This document shows positions 11,159 through 26,100 of a stretch of DNA of 64,000 nucleotides, in pieces. The notes beneath the pieces are model-generated. The model was given only the letters and a program-made list of their open reading frames with translations, did not search any database and had not been told where the DNA came from. Origin of the DNA: Reticulitermes speratus (Eukaryota; Arthropoda; Insecta; Blattodea; Rhinotermitidae); the NCBI GenBank assembly GCA_021186555.1, contig JAJKFL010000427.1, positions 21,005,238 through 21,069,237 of the forward strand. Direction: 5' to 3'. A program made the position numbers and the translations under genes. The first letter of the stretch is position 1. Each line of letters opens with the position of its first letter.

Positions 11159-14100
11159 GTAAGTATTTATTGAAAATGAATCTCTGTAAAGCTTTTGACG
11201 TGTTTGGTGAAGTGCTGAGTGTTCACTTTATTGAATTCGCCCCATTGAGATGGGTTCAAGATTGTTAAGGTCACTCTTTGTTTGCAGAAAATTACAAGAG
11301 GTAGCCTTTATTTTATATGTTCTGACGCTTAACTTTATTTATGTTCTGTAGCATTTATGAGCCACGTATGTGGTTGTCGTTCATGTTTTTCTCTGACAGC
11401 CCAGTGCATGGTGGTTAAGTTTGATGACCTTTTCAGGCCACAATTCTCTTATTCCACTTTTACCCGAATGTGTTGAATGAATCACTTATTTGACGCAAAA
11501 CTCTTTCGTAATGCTGTTATATCGTACATGTGTGTTGTATGAATGTGAACAGATCTACAAATTATATTGTTCATAGAAATTTTGATGCTGAAGTTACAGG
11601 GACCTTAAAATTCAGTCTTGCTACATCTTATGGCAAAATATTAATTTTTGATACATTTCTCTTAATTAAAACCATTTGGTGGGGGTATTGCTGTGGTAGA
11701 ATTCATATCTTTTTTTTAGAAAAGAAAAATAAACATCAGGTTTCTATGTAGTTATCTTTGGGAGTGATTTCAGTTTGGCATATTTTAAGAAATGAACGAC
11801 TTCTAAGTCTATAACAGGTAACAACTTGATGAATTGATAGTAGCCTTACAGGCGTCTTGTTTTACACTTCTGCATGTTTGGTACCCCCGTTGTCTAGGAC
11901 ACTTTATCTTTCATTGTGAGGTTGTGTATGTGTAATATGACTTGTTTATCTTTGAAGTATCAGGGGTGTGGGAATCACTTTAAAGTTTGATGAGAGATGT
12001 ACCTGTCAGTGATGTAACTTATACCAGACTTCATTCTTAATTCGTGTTTTGTGATTACTCAGTGTAAACTCTAATGGGTATGACCCTCAACCAGTTTTTC
12101 ATTCATGTTTAATTTGTGTTTACTAGACTTAATGTGAACCATTCTAACATATAGATCATTCGAACCCTTGTCCTCTATATGTTTACTGTTGTTCATGTAA
12201 ATTATTCTAACTTGTGTTTTTACTTGTAAATTACACATAAATTTAAAAACATATTAGGACCCTCCTACTCTTGTACTGACTCAGGGTTTGTTTGTTTGTT
12301 TGTTACTGGTCATTTTGCTGGCCATTTGCTGAATTGGTTTCTGAGGCAGGAATTAAAAAAAAAAAGCAGACTGTTTGAGTTGTACTGAGTTAATTTTAAA
12401 ATAACATGGAACAACTGCTTTTGCACATCTTGCTGAGTAATACAAATACAATTCTATTCATTCATTTCTGCTGGATTATGAATTTTGGAAAGCACCAAAA
12501 ACTGTGTTGCTGACATTGTGAAATACTGTGTCGAAATGGCATTAATTCGCAAATTAATGAAGCCACTTTCATTCTGATATCATATATTTTATGGTCAGTT
12601 GTTTCCTGCTTGTTGATGCCTTGGAAGGTAGAGTGTGTGAGTGAGGCACAGCATTATAAAACAATTTACCTCTAAAATGATGACATTAAATTCAGTTTTT
12701 ATTTTGGAATTGGTGTTGGTCTGGGAAATGGAAGCTATTAAATAAATGCTACTTGCTGATACATACCAAACAATGAAGTTGTCAGGGGTTTAAGTGAGAG
12801 ACACTGCACAAATTTCAGTTTACAGTGCAATGCAAGCCTGTGTGCCTCAAATATCATGAGATTTTAATCCTGTTCTAATGAATAGACCTTGTATTGTTAC
12901 TTGATTTTCCTAATTGTAGTTGCTCAACTTGGTATCTTCTTTTTCTTCTTCATTACCTTTTTCATCAGCATTATGGCCCTTTGAGTTTGGTCTTTGCCTT
13001 CCTTATGACAGATGCCCATTCTGTTCTGTCCAGAAGCTCTTGTTCTCCATCCTTTTACACCCATATTCATCCAGTGCAGTCTACATACTTTCATTATTCA
13101 TCTTTCATATCATATTTCATCTGGAGATTTAAGGTACTATAAATTTCTTGATTTATTTTTATTCTCCAATAACCATTTTATATGTTGGTCCATGTATTTG
13201 TCTCATTATTTTCCCTTCTCATATCATTAAGGCTCTTTCCATTTTATTTGTCAGGGTCCATGATTTCATCATCATAGTTCACAATTGGTCGTGTAATTGT
13301 TTTATAAAGATGTCCTTTAAAGGCTGGGTAATATATCTTTTCATTATTAAATGGCTTAATGCAAGATAACCCTTATTACCAGAAAACATTTTTTGATTTT
13401 ATCTCTGCATCAACCTCATCCAGATTTCTATATTTTCATTTTGCAGTTTGTTTATTTCAATTTCTTCTGTTATATTACCATTTTTATTTCCATTAATCTT
13501 ATATTTGGTTTTGGATGCAGTTATGGTCAATCCAATCTCTGATGCTACAGTTGTCATATCCTCTACTGTTTTGCAGTATGTCTCACTGCATGTCCCAGAA
13601 CTACTGCATTGTCTGCATGTGCGAGATACTGCCTAGTTCTATTGAATAGTGTTGCTCCTGGGTTTGTTTTCACATTCCTTACAATCTTCTCTGTATACAA
13701 ATGAAAGGGTGTGGATATTGCATCAGTCCTACAACTGTTTCAGAACTAGGTGACATCTTTCCCTGGCATTTCACCTTGTTGTTAGTCTTTTCCAATGTAA
13801 CTTACTTACTTGGTATTCTAAAATCTTTCACAATTTCTATCAACTGATCTTTATTAATACTGTTATGTGCTTGTTTATAATCTATATATAACTGATGAAT
13901 ATCCACATTATATTTATAGGACTTCTCTAAGATCATTCTCATACTGGAAATCTGATCAGTTGTAGCTCAGCCTCTAGGATAACCACATTGATAGTCACCT
14001 AGTATCTCTTCTACATAAGGCTCCAGGTATTGAGCTGCTAATTGTAAAAAAAATTTTATAATTTTAATTTAGGAGTGAATTTCTTTGGTAGTTACAACAT

Positions 14101-17100
14101 TCCATCTTTTTACCCTTTATGTGCATTGTGCATGTGATGACACTATTCCACTTCTCTAGCATTTGTTCTTTTTTGCACACTCTCCTCATCACTATATGGA
14201 TATTTATCCACAACATCCTGTCTCCACCTTTAACTATGCTTGATTTGAGTCTTCACCTGGAGGCCTGTGATTCTTCAACTTAATGATAGCACCTGAGACT
14301 TCTTGTGTGCAAGGAACTCTAATATCATGTTCTGTTCCAAATTCTACCTTTTCTTCTGTTATTCCATTATCTAGATTATTAGACAGTTCCTTGAAATATT
14401 CTGCCTGTACTTCAGGTATACCTTTCTCATCTCCTTCTATCGCTCGATGTTTATTTTTACAAAGGGAGGTCCTTGGTTGAAAGCCCTCTCTACTCTTTCA
14501 TATACTTGAATTTGGTATAGAAGGTGTATATATATTCAGATAGTTTTAACTTTTTAGAACAGGGCAGTTGAAATTTCATTCCAATCAAGAAGCAAGAGTA
14601 AGAGTAGTTTGGCATCAGCCCATAAGAAAATAACTGCAACAGATATTTTGTTTGTTGCTGTGTTCGGTATCTCGTAAAGTTCAAATGTAAAGGTGTCCCT
14701 CTGCATGCCATGAAGGCATATATGGGGTAGTGGATGGATAGCACCACTCATGATTAACTTCAGCACTATTTAAATTGAGTCTGAGAAGAACAGTTTGTCA
14801 ATTCTATGAAAAAACTGGTGCTTTGAGAGCATGCATTCTAAGAAATAACATAATCCACAAATTTCAGCTGTACTTTATCAGCAGTCTCATATAATTAACT
14901 TGAGAATTTTTGCTTGTTAAAAATGTTTACAACTGTTTAGATGACTCATATCTCCTGTTGGTGAGGATAAAGACTGGTTATGTACATGCATGACACGCAT
15001 TTGTGACAATATGAAAGTCTTCCTATTATTCATCATATCACATTACACACCCAGATAATTTGTATATTACATGGAATAAACAGAAGACTCACCTGTGGCC
15101 ACTCACTTGCTGGGATTGTGGGTTCAAATCCCACCGCAAGCATGGATGTCTCTCTCTTGTGAATGTTGTGTGTTGTCAGGTGGGGTTCTCTGCATCGGGC
15201 TGATCACTCGTCCAGAGGAGTCCTACCGAGTGTGGTGTTTCTGATTGTGATCATGAAGCCTTGATAATGAGGAGGCCCTGGCCCACTAGGGGCTGTTGCA
15301 CCCTGGGAAAAAAACAAAAACAGAAGACTCAGTGCCCATAGGGTGATGTGTGAACATTATTCTTTAGTCCCTTACTTAAGAATTATCTAAAGAAGAAAAG
15401 ATGTACATTCAGCAGGACAGTGCATCAACACATGCAACAGAAACTCAATATAAATCTGAGTGCTGTATTCAGTGACTGAACAATCAGTAGAGAACTGTGG
15501 CTTTCATATTCCCTGGATCTGAATGTGTGTGATTTCAAACAGGCAGTAGAAAGTTTATGGAAATAATGCACGTGCGTGGAGGATTCTATAGGTAGACTTG
15601 ATGGAAGGTGAAATTATTTATGACAGAGTTTATATTACTGGAAAAGTGCTTGGATGTCAAAGGACACCACTTTCAGTAGTTAGTTTATAGTGACTGAAGT
15701 GATTTTATTGAAAAAAAAAAGTTTTCTGTATTTTGTTAGGATACAACCTGAACCTCACTTGTCTCTGTTTACTGCTTTGGTTATTGTGAGCATGCTAACC
15801 ACCCACAGGTTCAGCAGATGCCTGGACAGAGTGCTAGGGGCTGTTGTATGTAACACTGTATATTAACCTTTAGAAGACCTGCATTTGCATTTGCGAATGC
15901 AGTAAAAACACCTGTAAAATTAATTTCTATATTTAGGCAACAAGGAAAGTTACTGAATTTATAAGACATGCTGTGTGATGTCTGTTTTATTTTCACAAAA
16001 TGCTCTTTATTTCATAATTTTATCATTTTCTGTTCAAATAATACTCATGTTTTTCATAATCATGCACTAAAATTTAAATACCAACCCGGTCATTAAAGGT
16101 TAAGTTAGTACTCTCTTCATTAACTTCAGTTAACACAATTTGACTGTTATGCATTTTAAAGTTTGTTTATTAACCAACAGGGTAGTATTTTTTCTGAAAC
16201 CCCTGCTTATGTTTGGTCATCATGGAACTTTTAAATTTGGTGTGTGTATTTAGAAATTCACTGTACAGGCTGTAGACTCGTGTTCAGTGGCCAAAGACAG
16301 TGGTTGTGGCAGATTTCTTGTCAGTCATTTGGTCTCATGGGCGAGGGATCTACTATGCTTCTGTAGTTTGTGTAGTTGGTATGTAATTACTTGTAGAAAC
16401 AGATGTGTATTGGCACATGGCATAGATGGAATTTGTCATAAATGAATGGACACACTGCCAGTCTATGGGAATTACCTTAATGTTTGGTGATGTCACCAGG
16501 GTCAGCAGAGAGTTAGTATGAACTCTGCCTCTGCACATGGTGCCAAAAGTAATCGTATATTTTATAGGAATATTAACGTACACTGAGTGAATGTCCAAAT
16601 TTTGCATTCCTCAATCATTGTAAAATTTTGGAGGTGTTGGGGTTCTAATCATGGATACTCATTAGCTCTCCTGTGTGAGGTTTTTTTTGCTAGTAACCTC
16701 CTGCAAATGCCAGGACAGTACTTGAAGTTGGATCTTGACTTCCCTTCAATGTCCTTTCCAACTTATTCATTATCATGCAATCAGTTGCCACCTTACAGTC
16801 TGGTCAGTAAAATAAAATTCATGCAGTATCCACATTATTGATGTACATACTGCCATATGTCACATAAGAATGTATATCTAGAGGAAGTGTACGCGTGGTT
16901 TATATTTACCATCTGTCATTTCTTTTACGTGGGGGGAAAAGTTAGAAAACGTATGGTACATTACGGATTCTTGAAAGCTGAGTTATACACTTTTTCATTG
17001 TTATCTGTTATATAATTTGTAATTTGCAGCAGTTCAGAAAGTATTGATATACTGTAGTGACAGAATCTCTTGACTTGCATTGGTGAGGATGTGCCATAAC

Positions 17101-20100
17101 ACCAGTAATCTCACCTGGACCTATAATAGTTGTCTGGTGGTGTGTTGTGCGCGCACGCACATGTGTGGTTTGAACATTATGCATTTGGATTATTAAAATA
17201 TTTTTTTTGTGCTTAAAGTTTATTTCTTGCAATAGTTCATGCTTTTAGAGAGGATAAAGAATAAACAATTTGTGTTTACCTCTGTATTGTTTTTTTTTAT
17301 TTTACAAGTTACACATGAACTGCACAGCAGCTGTGTACAGGGATTTAATTCTGTTTTGTGTGTTCTTTTTATATAAAACATAATTATGATCAAAACAGAC
17401 ATACATATACCACTGCTGTTCAGACATGTATTTTGTCAAACACATAGTCTGATTATACTTATTGATTAGTGGCTAGTCCACAGAATTTATAGAGTAAAGA
17501 CACAGTTCAAAACCCCATCATAGCATGTGGGATTTCCCATAAACAAATCTACACTGAAACAGAGGTAATTGTGGTTCAGTTCCACAGTAGAGGCAAGGGA
17601 TTTTTTTACTTTTTCTTCTCCAAAACATCCAGACCAGCTCTGGGACCCACCCAGCTTCCTGTTCAGTGGGTATAAAGTGGAATAAAGTGGCTGGGGCATG
17701 AAGCTGACTGCTCCCTCTCATGTAGTGTCAAGGTTAATGTGTAGAGCTTTACCTCCAAACCCTAATATATGTTCATGGCATGCATACGGAGAACTTTACT
17801 TTTATCTGTTCTTTGTGAATTGGAAGAAAAATTACATCTTTTTCAAGGTTACTGCAAAAGTGGTATGGTGATTTCATGTTTCATCTTCTAGTTTGTAGAT
17901 GATTCAACATTTTTCTGGGTATGTCATGTATATGCACAACTTAATAAAAGAATGTTTAAAGTGAATAATTTATCATTTAATTGCATTAGGGAGTCTGTTG
18001 ATATGATGTGGTCAACTGTTGCAGCTCCTCCCCCTGGACCTCCTGGAGGTCCACCAGGACCTGTCGGCCCTCCAGGTGCTGTTGCTGTTCCACCTGGTGC
18101 CATGGGTCTTGTACCTCCCCAGCAGCCACACCAGCCTCCACAGCAAGATTTGCCAAGTAAGTCACATAATATTCAGGATACTTATTTGATTGCTTGTCCA
18201 ACATTCACATTCTTTGGCAAGTGGTGCTATGTCCCAGATACAATTGTTGTGAGTCCCACAAGCAATAGCAGACACTCTCTCCCTAAAAACTTTAATGCAA
18301 CCAGCAGTGGCATGAAAACATACTACAGTGTAGGGGGTGGATACTGTTGACTGCATTGGTTAAAGGGGTGGGTTTTCCAGAGACAGTGTGTTTGCTGAGG
18401 CAGTTATCTTGTTGATAAAATGAGCTGCCACAGATTACTATGTGTGTTTTCTCTCTGCTGTCCAGTGTGCATATTTCCATATTTTTTCATGCTTGACACA
18501 ACATACAGATTCTGTAATAGTATTCTTCTATTTTCATCAAATAAAAATTGTTGACTGTTTAATGTAGAAGTATGTGCGTGAGTCAGAAAGTGTCTGCAAT
18601 TTTTTGTTTACATTTTTATTTTGTTGGCAGTGCTGCTAATTGTGTGTGTATCTATAAGTATAGACAATCTTGGTCACCACTGTTGCTGTTTTGGTCTTGG
18701 GTGATCAGTTGTGTTATTGTAGCCATGTTAGTATGGTACTCCGCTTACTGTATGTACCAAAGAAGAGCAGTGTGCAATGATCTGATTTTTTTTTCGCTGA
18801 AGATGTACCAGGGTCAGAAATCCATCAAAGACTTGCAGCACAGTGTGGGAACAGTGCTTGACTGAAGCGTAGTATGAGCAAATGGGTTGACAAGATCAAA
18901 AATGGTAGCACAAATATAAGTGACGCAGTACGACCACTACTGATGAGAACATCGAGTTTGTGCTATGATTCTGAAAGACAGAAGGGTGACTGTTGCTGAA
19001 GTGACAAATTATCTGCAAATCAGTCATGGTTCCACGCATGAAATCACAACAGACTAGGCCTTCATAAAGTTTGTACATGATGAATTCCCAAGCAAATCAC
19101 AGAAGAGCAAAAGTGCTTACGCTTGGATATTGACCAGTACCTTTTGAATAGCTATCAGCATGAAGGTTACAAATTTTTGAGATCCATCACTGGGGACAAA
19201 ATATGGATCCACTACTATAATCCACTGGTTATTTCACTTCTAACCATGTAAGGATTTATGGAATGTTAATAAATGAATGGATGAATGGGTTTTGCTACAT
19301 ATTTCTTCATTACAGTGGTATTAGCAACAGTTGGGTTACTGTCAGGAGTTATGTGTGTTTGATTTTGAAATCAAAGTCTTCCCAAATGATGGAATGAGAA
19401 GGTGAAATTCTTATACAATTTACCAGCCAACCAATTAATACTGCAGCTGGGAGATGAGACCAGCATGTGAATGAGGAAGGACCCACTGAATAATTGAGAA
19501 TGAGACAATGAGATTTGTGGGAATCGTGAATGAAAAAAAATGCAGACTAGTAGACACCGGAAGACTTTTGGTGAGCAAAGACTGCTAGAGACCTGTGGAC
19601 CAAGTCATGAAGGATACTGATTTTGTTTGAAGTAATCACTGGATGCATAACCAACCCATATGACATTAAAGTTACATGTAGCTATAGTCTGTGCTTGTAG
19701 TGTGAACTGTACTTCTAAATACTGTGTTTTAAAAAAATAATTCTTTGGCAGTATTGGTGAAAGGTGAATTGTAAACAGTACCTCAAAACAAAACAAAAGA
19801 TGCCGCCGTTCTGCGTTAGAGCAAAATTAATTGTAGTTGTATAGGTGACGCTAGTGTTGTGGTTTTGTTTTGCAATCGTTTCCAACAGAAACCGTAAGTA
19901 TGAAGGTAAATTCATGTAATGAAGCAGTGCTTCATATATGTAGTGAAAAGAATTTGGTATGTGCTGTAAATAAACACACGAAAATAAATGAAGTGGAATT
20001 CTTACCTCATTTATAGGCCTGTTGCCAGTCAGTATTAATAATTAATACTGGAGCTGGTGAATGAGTCCAATATGTGAGTGGTAGAGGTTACATAAATCGG

Positions 20101-23100
20101 CTGAGAACTGGTGAATAGGACCAGTGGGATTTATGGACTAGAAGGAACCTGAATATTGATAGAGACCCATCTGGATCCGTGTCAGTGATGGATCTATGGA
20201 GGCAGGACCTGGATCCCATTAGTCTGTTCCTTCATTACTTAGTTTGAACCTTTTCATTCAGGAGTGACACATCTCTACTTTGTAGAAGAGAAAAATCCAT
20301 TGCCCCAGCGGGGTAATCGAACCATCATTCTTTTCTCATCCAGATTGTAGTGTACTCTTACTGATTGGGCTATTCTGGCTCACTGACCACTGACAGTATT
20401 GTTAAATGATTGCCATTACAGCATTGTATCCTGTGCAAGTTGCTGTCAGGTACTTGGAAGACCAAATTAATGGCAGTGAATTCTAAAGGTATTAAAAAGT
20501 TGTCAGCCAAGAATTGGGCTGAGGAACATTGAGAATTTTACATCCTGTAATTTGTTACCTTAATATGCTGACTAAACAAAAAATGTTTTAACTGTTGAAT
20601 TAAATTAAATTTGTGATGATATGTACTGAAATGCATAATGCTAAGCCATTAGTACACAATGATAGTTTTCTTGAAGTTGTGATTGCTGTTTAGAAATTGA
20701 AATGGTGTTTTCATGAGGTTGGGATTGCGTTTAGAAAATGAAATGGTGTAAATCACCAGGCATTGAACAGGTTTCTTCAGAATTGATCCAAGTGGGGTGG
20801 TTTAAAACATAACTTCTTGTTGTGAGATTTGAGGCTCTTACAGTGGTCTTGTTTCGGATGGAAGTCTTTCTAGGATGGGATTCTGTGGTGTTGGTTGAGT
20901 GGTGCCCAGTCTTTCAAAGGATTGTAGTGCCTTCATCTTTGGGGTCAAACAGGATGAAGGTTCTATTATCCTTTGAAATGTTGGAAACCACTTGCCCAAC
21001 AACATAGCATCATATGCCAGAAGACATGACTGCTGGTAATTTTTGTTACCTACAAATTTACACCTTCTCTTTGAAGTAAGGAGTTTAAGGAGGGGAAGGA
21101 ATCATTTATTGTTCATATTTACAAAATGTAGTGGTAAAGGTGACTAGTAATTACTGGATTTCACTCTTATCCGACATTCTTGTGGTAGATTTGACTGTGT
21201 ACTGTTTTGAAGTAGTGGGTAAGTCAGCATAGTTTCAGTATAATACAAGGCAGAATCAAAAAGTAAAGTGAATTTATTAATTACTTCATGTACAACAATC
21301 TGTGAAAAATGCAGAGTGTATCATTTCTCAGTATAATCACCCCTTTTTTCAATGTATATTCTGTAGCAGTTCGCAAGCCTTCTGATTCAATTTGCCAAGA
21401 GAGTTTTCGGTTGTGATCGAAGCCATGTGTGCACTGCGTCTTTAACTTTGTCTCTGCCACATATTTGTCTGTGCAAGGCTTCTTTTAGTGGTCCAAACAT
21501 ATGATAATCCATTGGAGATGGGTCCAGTATATATGGGGGGTGTGGGTAAAGTTCAAATTTCAGCTGCTTGGTTGCTTCAGTGGTAGCTGTGCACATTTTC
21601 ATGGAGCAAAAGAGCCCTTTCTGTGCTGTGCTGTGTTCACCGTGTTGCTCTAACATTCCCCGATAAATTTCAGATGTTTTAACACTTTGTGACCACAAAA
21701 AATGGATCACTGCTTACTGTTCTGCAATAGTATAATTCGAAAGCTGTGCTGCCATCTTTAAAGAAGATTTGTAAACAAACACAACACAAACTAAACCTGA
21801 CACTGACTCATCACAACAATGCCTAGTATGTAGATACTGAGACAACCAGTAGGTTTTGCAGTGCATTGATTGCAGTGCCTGTACAGGCAAATTTACTTTA
21901 CGTTCTGATTCACCTCACAATTCAGTTAATCATCAGGTCTTCTGCATTCATAAGATAGAGAAACAAGTTTGAGTGTAAGATTTCAGGCTTCCACCATGGT
22001 GTAGTTGAGGCCTTTGCACCTTGGGATGTTATATGGCATAGGTTGGTAGTTTGTTGCCAGCATTTTGGGACAACCTATCAGTCCCATCTTCAAAGGTCAA
22101 GCAGTCTTGGATGCTGCATAACATCCCAGAAGAGTGAAGGTCTGAAGTTCGGATGTAATTTTGGATATGACATTAATACGATATATTTTACATGGCATAA
22201 CTGCTTGGTAGATCAAGGATAGCCAGTTAGTGGCCTCAGGACAAGTCAAGACTTCTTGGTGTACCAATGGGTCTGTGAGTAGACAAAGACAAAATTGTGT
22301 TCAAACCAGATACATTTGCATGATACAATTATGAGCCAGTTAAATTCTGTAAATGTTTGCCATTTTTCTTAGAATTCTCTTCGTCTTTTCTGTCATATCT
22401 AAAAATGTGAGGATTAAAGTATATACAGCTGTAATTTGAATTGTTGTTTAGAATAGAATACGGAAGGGCGGGCACCTCAGTGACCTGTGCACTTCGACTG
22501 TTATCGATCTTTTGTGCAACCCTTTAGCTCAGTCATTCAGCAGTCCTGCACCTTGAACAAAGTGCAGTATCTTACTGACAGAGATGTCTTCAAAGTCACC
22601 TGGTTTCATAAAAAATTGTTGTTTTATCGGGTTTTAAACTATCACATGATTTGGTAGTGACATTGGTCCTGGTGGGAATGTATTTTTGTCACTTGTCTGT
22701 TGTAGATTTGGTGCCAAGATATGAGAGGTTGTAGAATAATTATGTAAATACTCAGTTGATTGTTCAGACATTGCTGTCCATGCCATATTTAAATACATGG
22801 GGTATATGATTTGCCCTCAAGTTTTCTTTTCCTTGGGGTGGGGGCATAGAATGCAGTTTTCTTGAAATATAGCCTGGATGGGCATCCAGGAAGCTAGTCC
22901 TTGGTGTCTTAATCTTAACAAAGAGCACTAAAAACATTGTTCATCCATCCATCATTTCTCTGTGTTATTCAATGACAAGTCCTGTCACCATCCCATCCTG
23001 CCCTGTCTGTCCATAAATTGTATTGCAGTAATGGAAATTACTTGTGGACAGCAATAACTATTCAGATATTTGAGTTGTTTTTTGAGAAATCTGGTACAGA

Positions 23101-26100
23101 CTGCTGTCACCACTGGGGACAGTATCAATGATGGTAACATTCTCAATGTTGCAGTGTTCAGTTGTCCAAGAAGACCAAACTTGGGTCGCGAAGGTCGACC
23201 AATAGGACTCCGAGCAAATCATTTTCAAATATCTATGCCTCGAGGCTTTGTTCATCACTACGATATCAACATACAGCCAGACAAATGCCCTCGGAAAGTC
23301 AACAGGGAGATCATTGAAACAATGGTCCATGCGTATAGCAAAATTTTTGGGACTCTGAAACCTGTGTTTGATGGACGGAATAATCTCTACACAAGGGATC
23401 CACTGCCTATAGGAAATGATAGAGTGGAATTGGAGGTAGAGTACCTGTTATTGTGTGGTATATTATGACAAACATTTGCTGTTGAAGTTTTGAAAGTACT
23501 GTGGATCCAAAATTTGGTTTATAATTTTAAAGCATTTGGAAGTAGTGATAATTCTGAAGCATAAGTAGGTTTAACACTTGAAGTAAGATTTGTTTGGTTT
23601 TACTGATACTTGAGATTTGATGTTGTTACATCCATGAATATTAAGCTTACAGTTTTGGGATGAGATGTTTTGTAGGTTGGTAGGTAGGTACCAACATTTC
23701 AAAGGAACCTGCTTCCTGTATACTGAAGATGCTGGCAGCAGATTTGTTTGCGATGTTAGTACCTGTCTGTATTCCAGAAGACCCATAATCTTAATTTCTC
23801 GTACTTGTTGTTAGTCAAATTAATAATAGTCATTGATATATTCCCATGATTGAGGATTTAAATGCATTATTCAGCTTGCAAGTTGTACTGAGTTTTTTCC
23901 ATTGAGTATACTTTGCAGTAATGCAAAATGTTACGTGTTGAAATTGAAGTGTTGTTTATTTGTTGATGATTATGCCAGATTGTAGTTTTTCCGAATTCAG
24001 TTTTCAGTGAAGTATTATTTGTAAGAGACTAAACGTAAACTGGCTTTGAATATTCTGAGGCTTTTAATTTTTTATTGATTATGTATTTTGACTAATTATA
24101 TGTGAAAAACTCTTCTGAGTTTTGTGATTGATGCCATTTTTGTGGATTTTTTTTTTAGGTGACATTACCTGGCGAAGGTAAAGACCGTGTATTCCGAGTG
24201 ACAATAAAATGGGTGGCCCAAGTTTCATTATTTGCCTTAGAAGAAGCACTTGAGGGACGCACAAGGCAGATTCCATATGATGCCATTCTTGTAAGTTACT
24301 AGACTATATGTTGTGTTTGAATGGGTAGCACTAATGCTGTGTATTCAGGAGGTTGTGGGTTCAAATTTCAGTCCAGATACTGGCTGTTGTGATTAAGGTT
24401 TTCCATGTTTTTTGCCAGTTTGTCTAGGCAAAGGTTGGGATAGAGCTTAAAATTAGTTTATGATTGCTTCTGTCCACTTTTTTTCCAACTCATTATGCAG
24501 TAATGATGTTATGATTTGGTGCTATAGAATCACATTACTGACAGAATAATTAATAAAACATAAATACATGAAACTGATATTCTGATGTTAGTGACTATAA
24601 AGATTGCTGTCATATGGAATGTGGTTCCATGTAGTCTGGTAGAAGTATACCAGCATTTTAAACAAACTTACTTCTTTAATCATTTCCCTATGAAACATTG
24701 GTACATGTCTGTCAGACTGCATGGCATCACATTCCAGATGATAGCATTTTTCAAACAGTAAATAAATTAACAGATTAAGAAGCAAACAAAGAAATAGGGA
24801 TGTGAGTAGAATATAGGAAGATATTTCCTCCTTTCAGTTGCGTGATTTTTTATTTTCTGCAAACTTGATTCACAAACAGTTGTTATCTAAACTCCATTGA
24901 GCCATACTGTTCAGGTTTTACAGTTGAGGGCCATTTTTATGTGATTATTTCCTACAGAACTTGCTGTTATGGAAGCATTGTCACTATAATGGATCTGTTA
25001 GGTTTTTATTATTTTTTTAAAATTGTCAGCTGCAGAGTTGCTTTGTTCTGAGGATACCACGTGCACTCTGTAGTTTCAGTATTTTGTATGTAGGTGGTGC
25101 AGTTAATGATTGTTAACAGCTGGAATTGAATTTGAATCCACATAACATATTGAAAGATAGGGGACAGTTATGCAGTTTTTACTGTAGTTTGATAGGTGTG
25201 TGTAGTAAAGTACAGTTTCATGATGTTTTGCATTTTGGTTATTTGAAATGTACAAATAATTGTGTCATCAGTGCAAAATTTGGCAGTTTTATGTATATGC
25301 TCCTGTTATTGATTTGCAGGACATTGAAGCCTTCTTGTTCCATCTCTGCTTTCTCCACCTTCCTCTCATCCCCTCCTCACACTCACCTCCAATCAGTATT
25401 ATTTTCCTTTTATATGGGTTAGTGAATGGAAATTCAATCTCTGCTGTGTAAACATGAACTTTCCTTTTCAGTTTCTTGCAATCTATTTATTTCCATTACC
25501 CGGTGGTCCTTTTCCTGTGCATTTTACGAGTACGTCTAAGAATGCTTTTCCCAGTATCATTCTACTATGTGTTCTTTTTACAGGGCCAAACCATTGTCTT
25601 CTGTGTTCTAACTCTGATAAGAAATATTTTATGGTTAATTGCTGAGTGTGATAACAGCTTTGCTCTTTGTGTTCTTTGATAACTCTTCTAGCAATTTATG
25701 TATAGGAACAACAGTTGTCAGGAAATTTATATTATCTCATGTTTTCATGCTATTTGCCTGCTTTAGCTGATAGGAGTCATGGTGTAAATAAAACGGATGG
25801 AAAGTACAGATCTGTTGTGTTTTACTATGTTAGTACTAAGAAGTATTGTATTGATTTTGTTCATTGGCAACCAGGTTAAGTTGGACAATTTCAAGCTGCA
25901 CTTCTGGTGGAGAGTATAGTGCCATTTGTATTTGTAATTGTGTTTTTCTTCAATGAAGGATTTAATAATTGTTATTAATAATTTTCAGGCTCTGGACGTT
26001 GTCATGCGTCACTTACCGTCAATGACGTACACTCCTGTAGGGCGATCATTCTTTTCATCACCAGATGGCTATTACCATCCACTGGGTGGAGGGAGGGAGG

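Noticed and set aside
17952..18350. Longer AGO1 exon 2 from the ATG at 17952 to 18350
   Set aside because: Similarity and phase fit only between acceptor 18024 and donor 18157; the flanks of the frame are intron.
20285..20390. tRNA gene on the minus strand
   Set aside because: A and B boxes are present but no complete cloverleaf or acceptor stem can be drawn; a SINE head explains it. The same applies to the other B-box hits in the window.
25126..25679. Overlapping plus-strand reading frames as small secreted proteins
   Set aside because: Frames compete over the same pyrimidine-rich DNA without conserved motifs or favourable start contexts.
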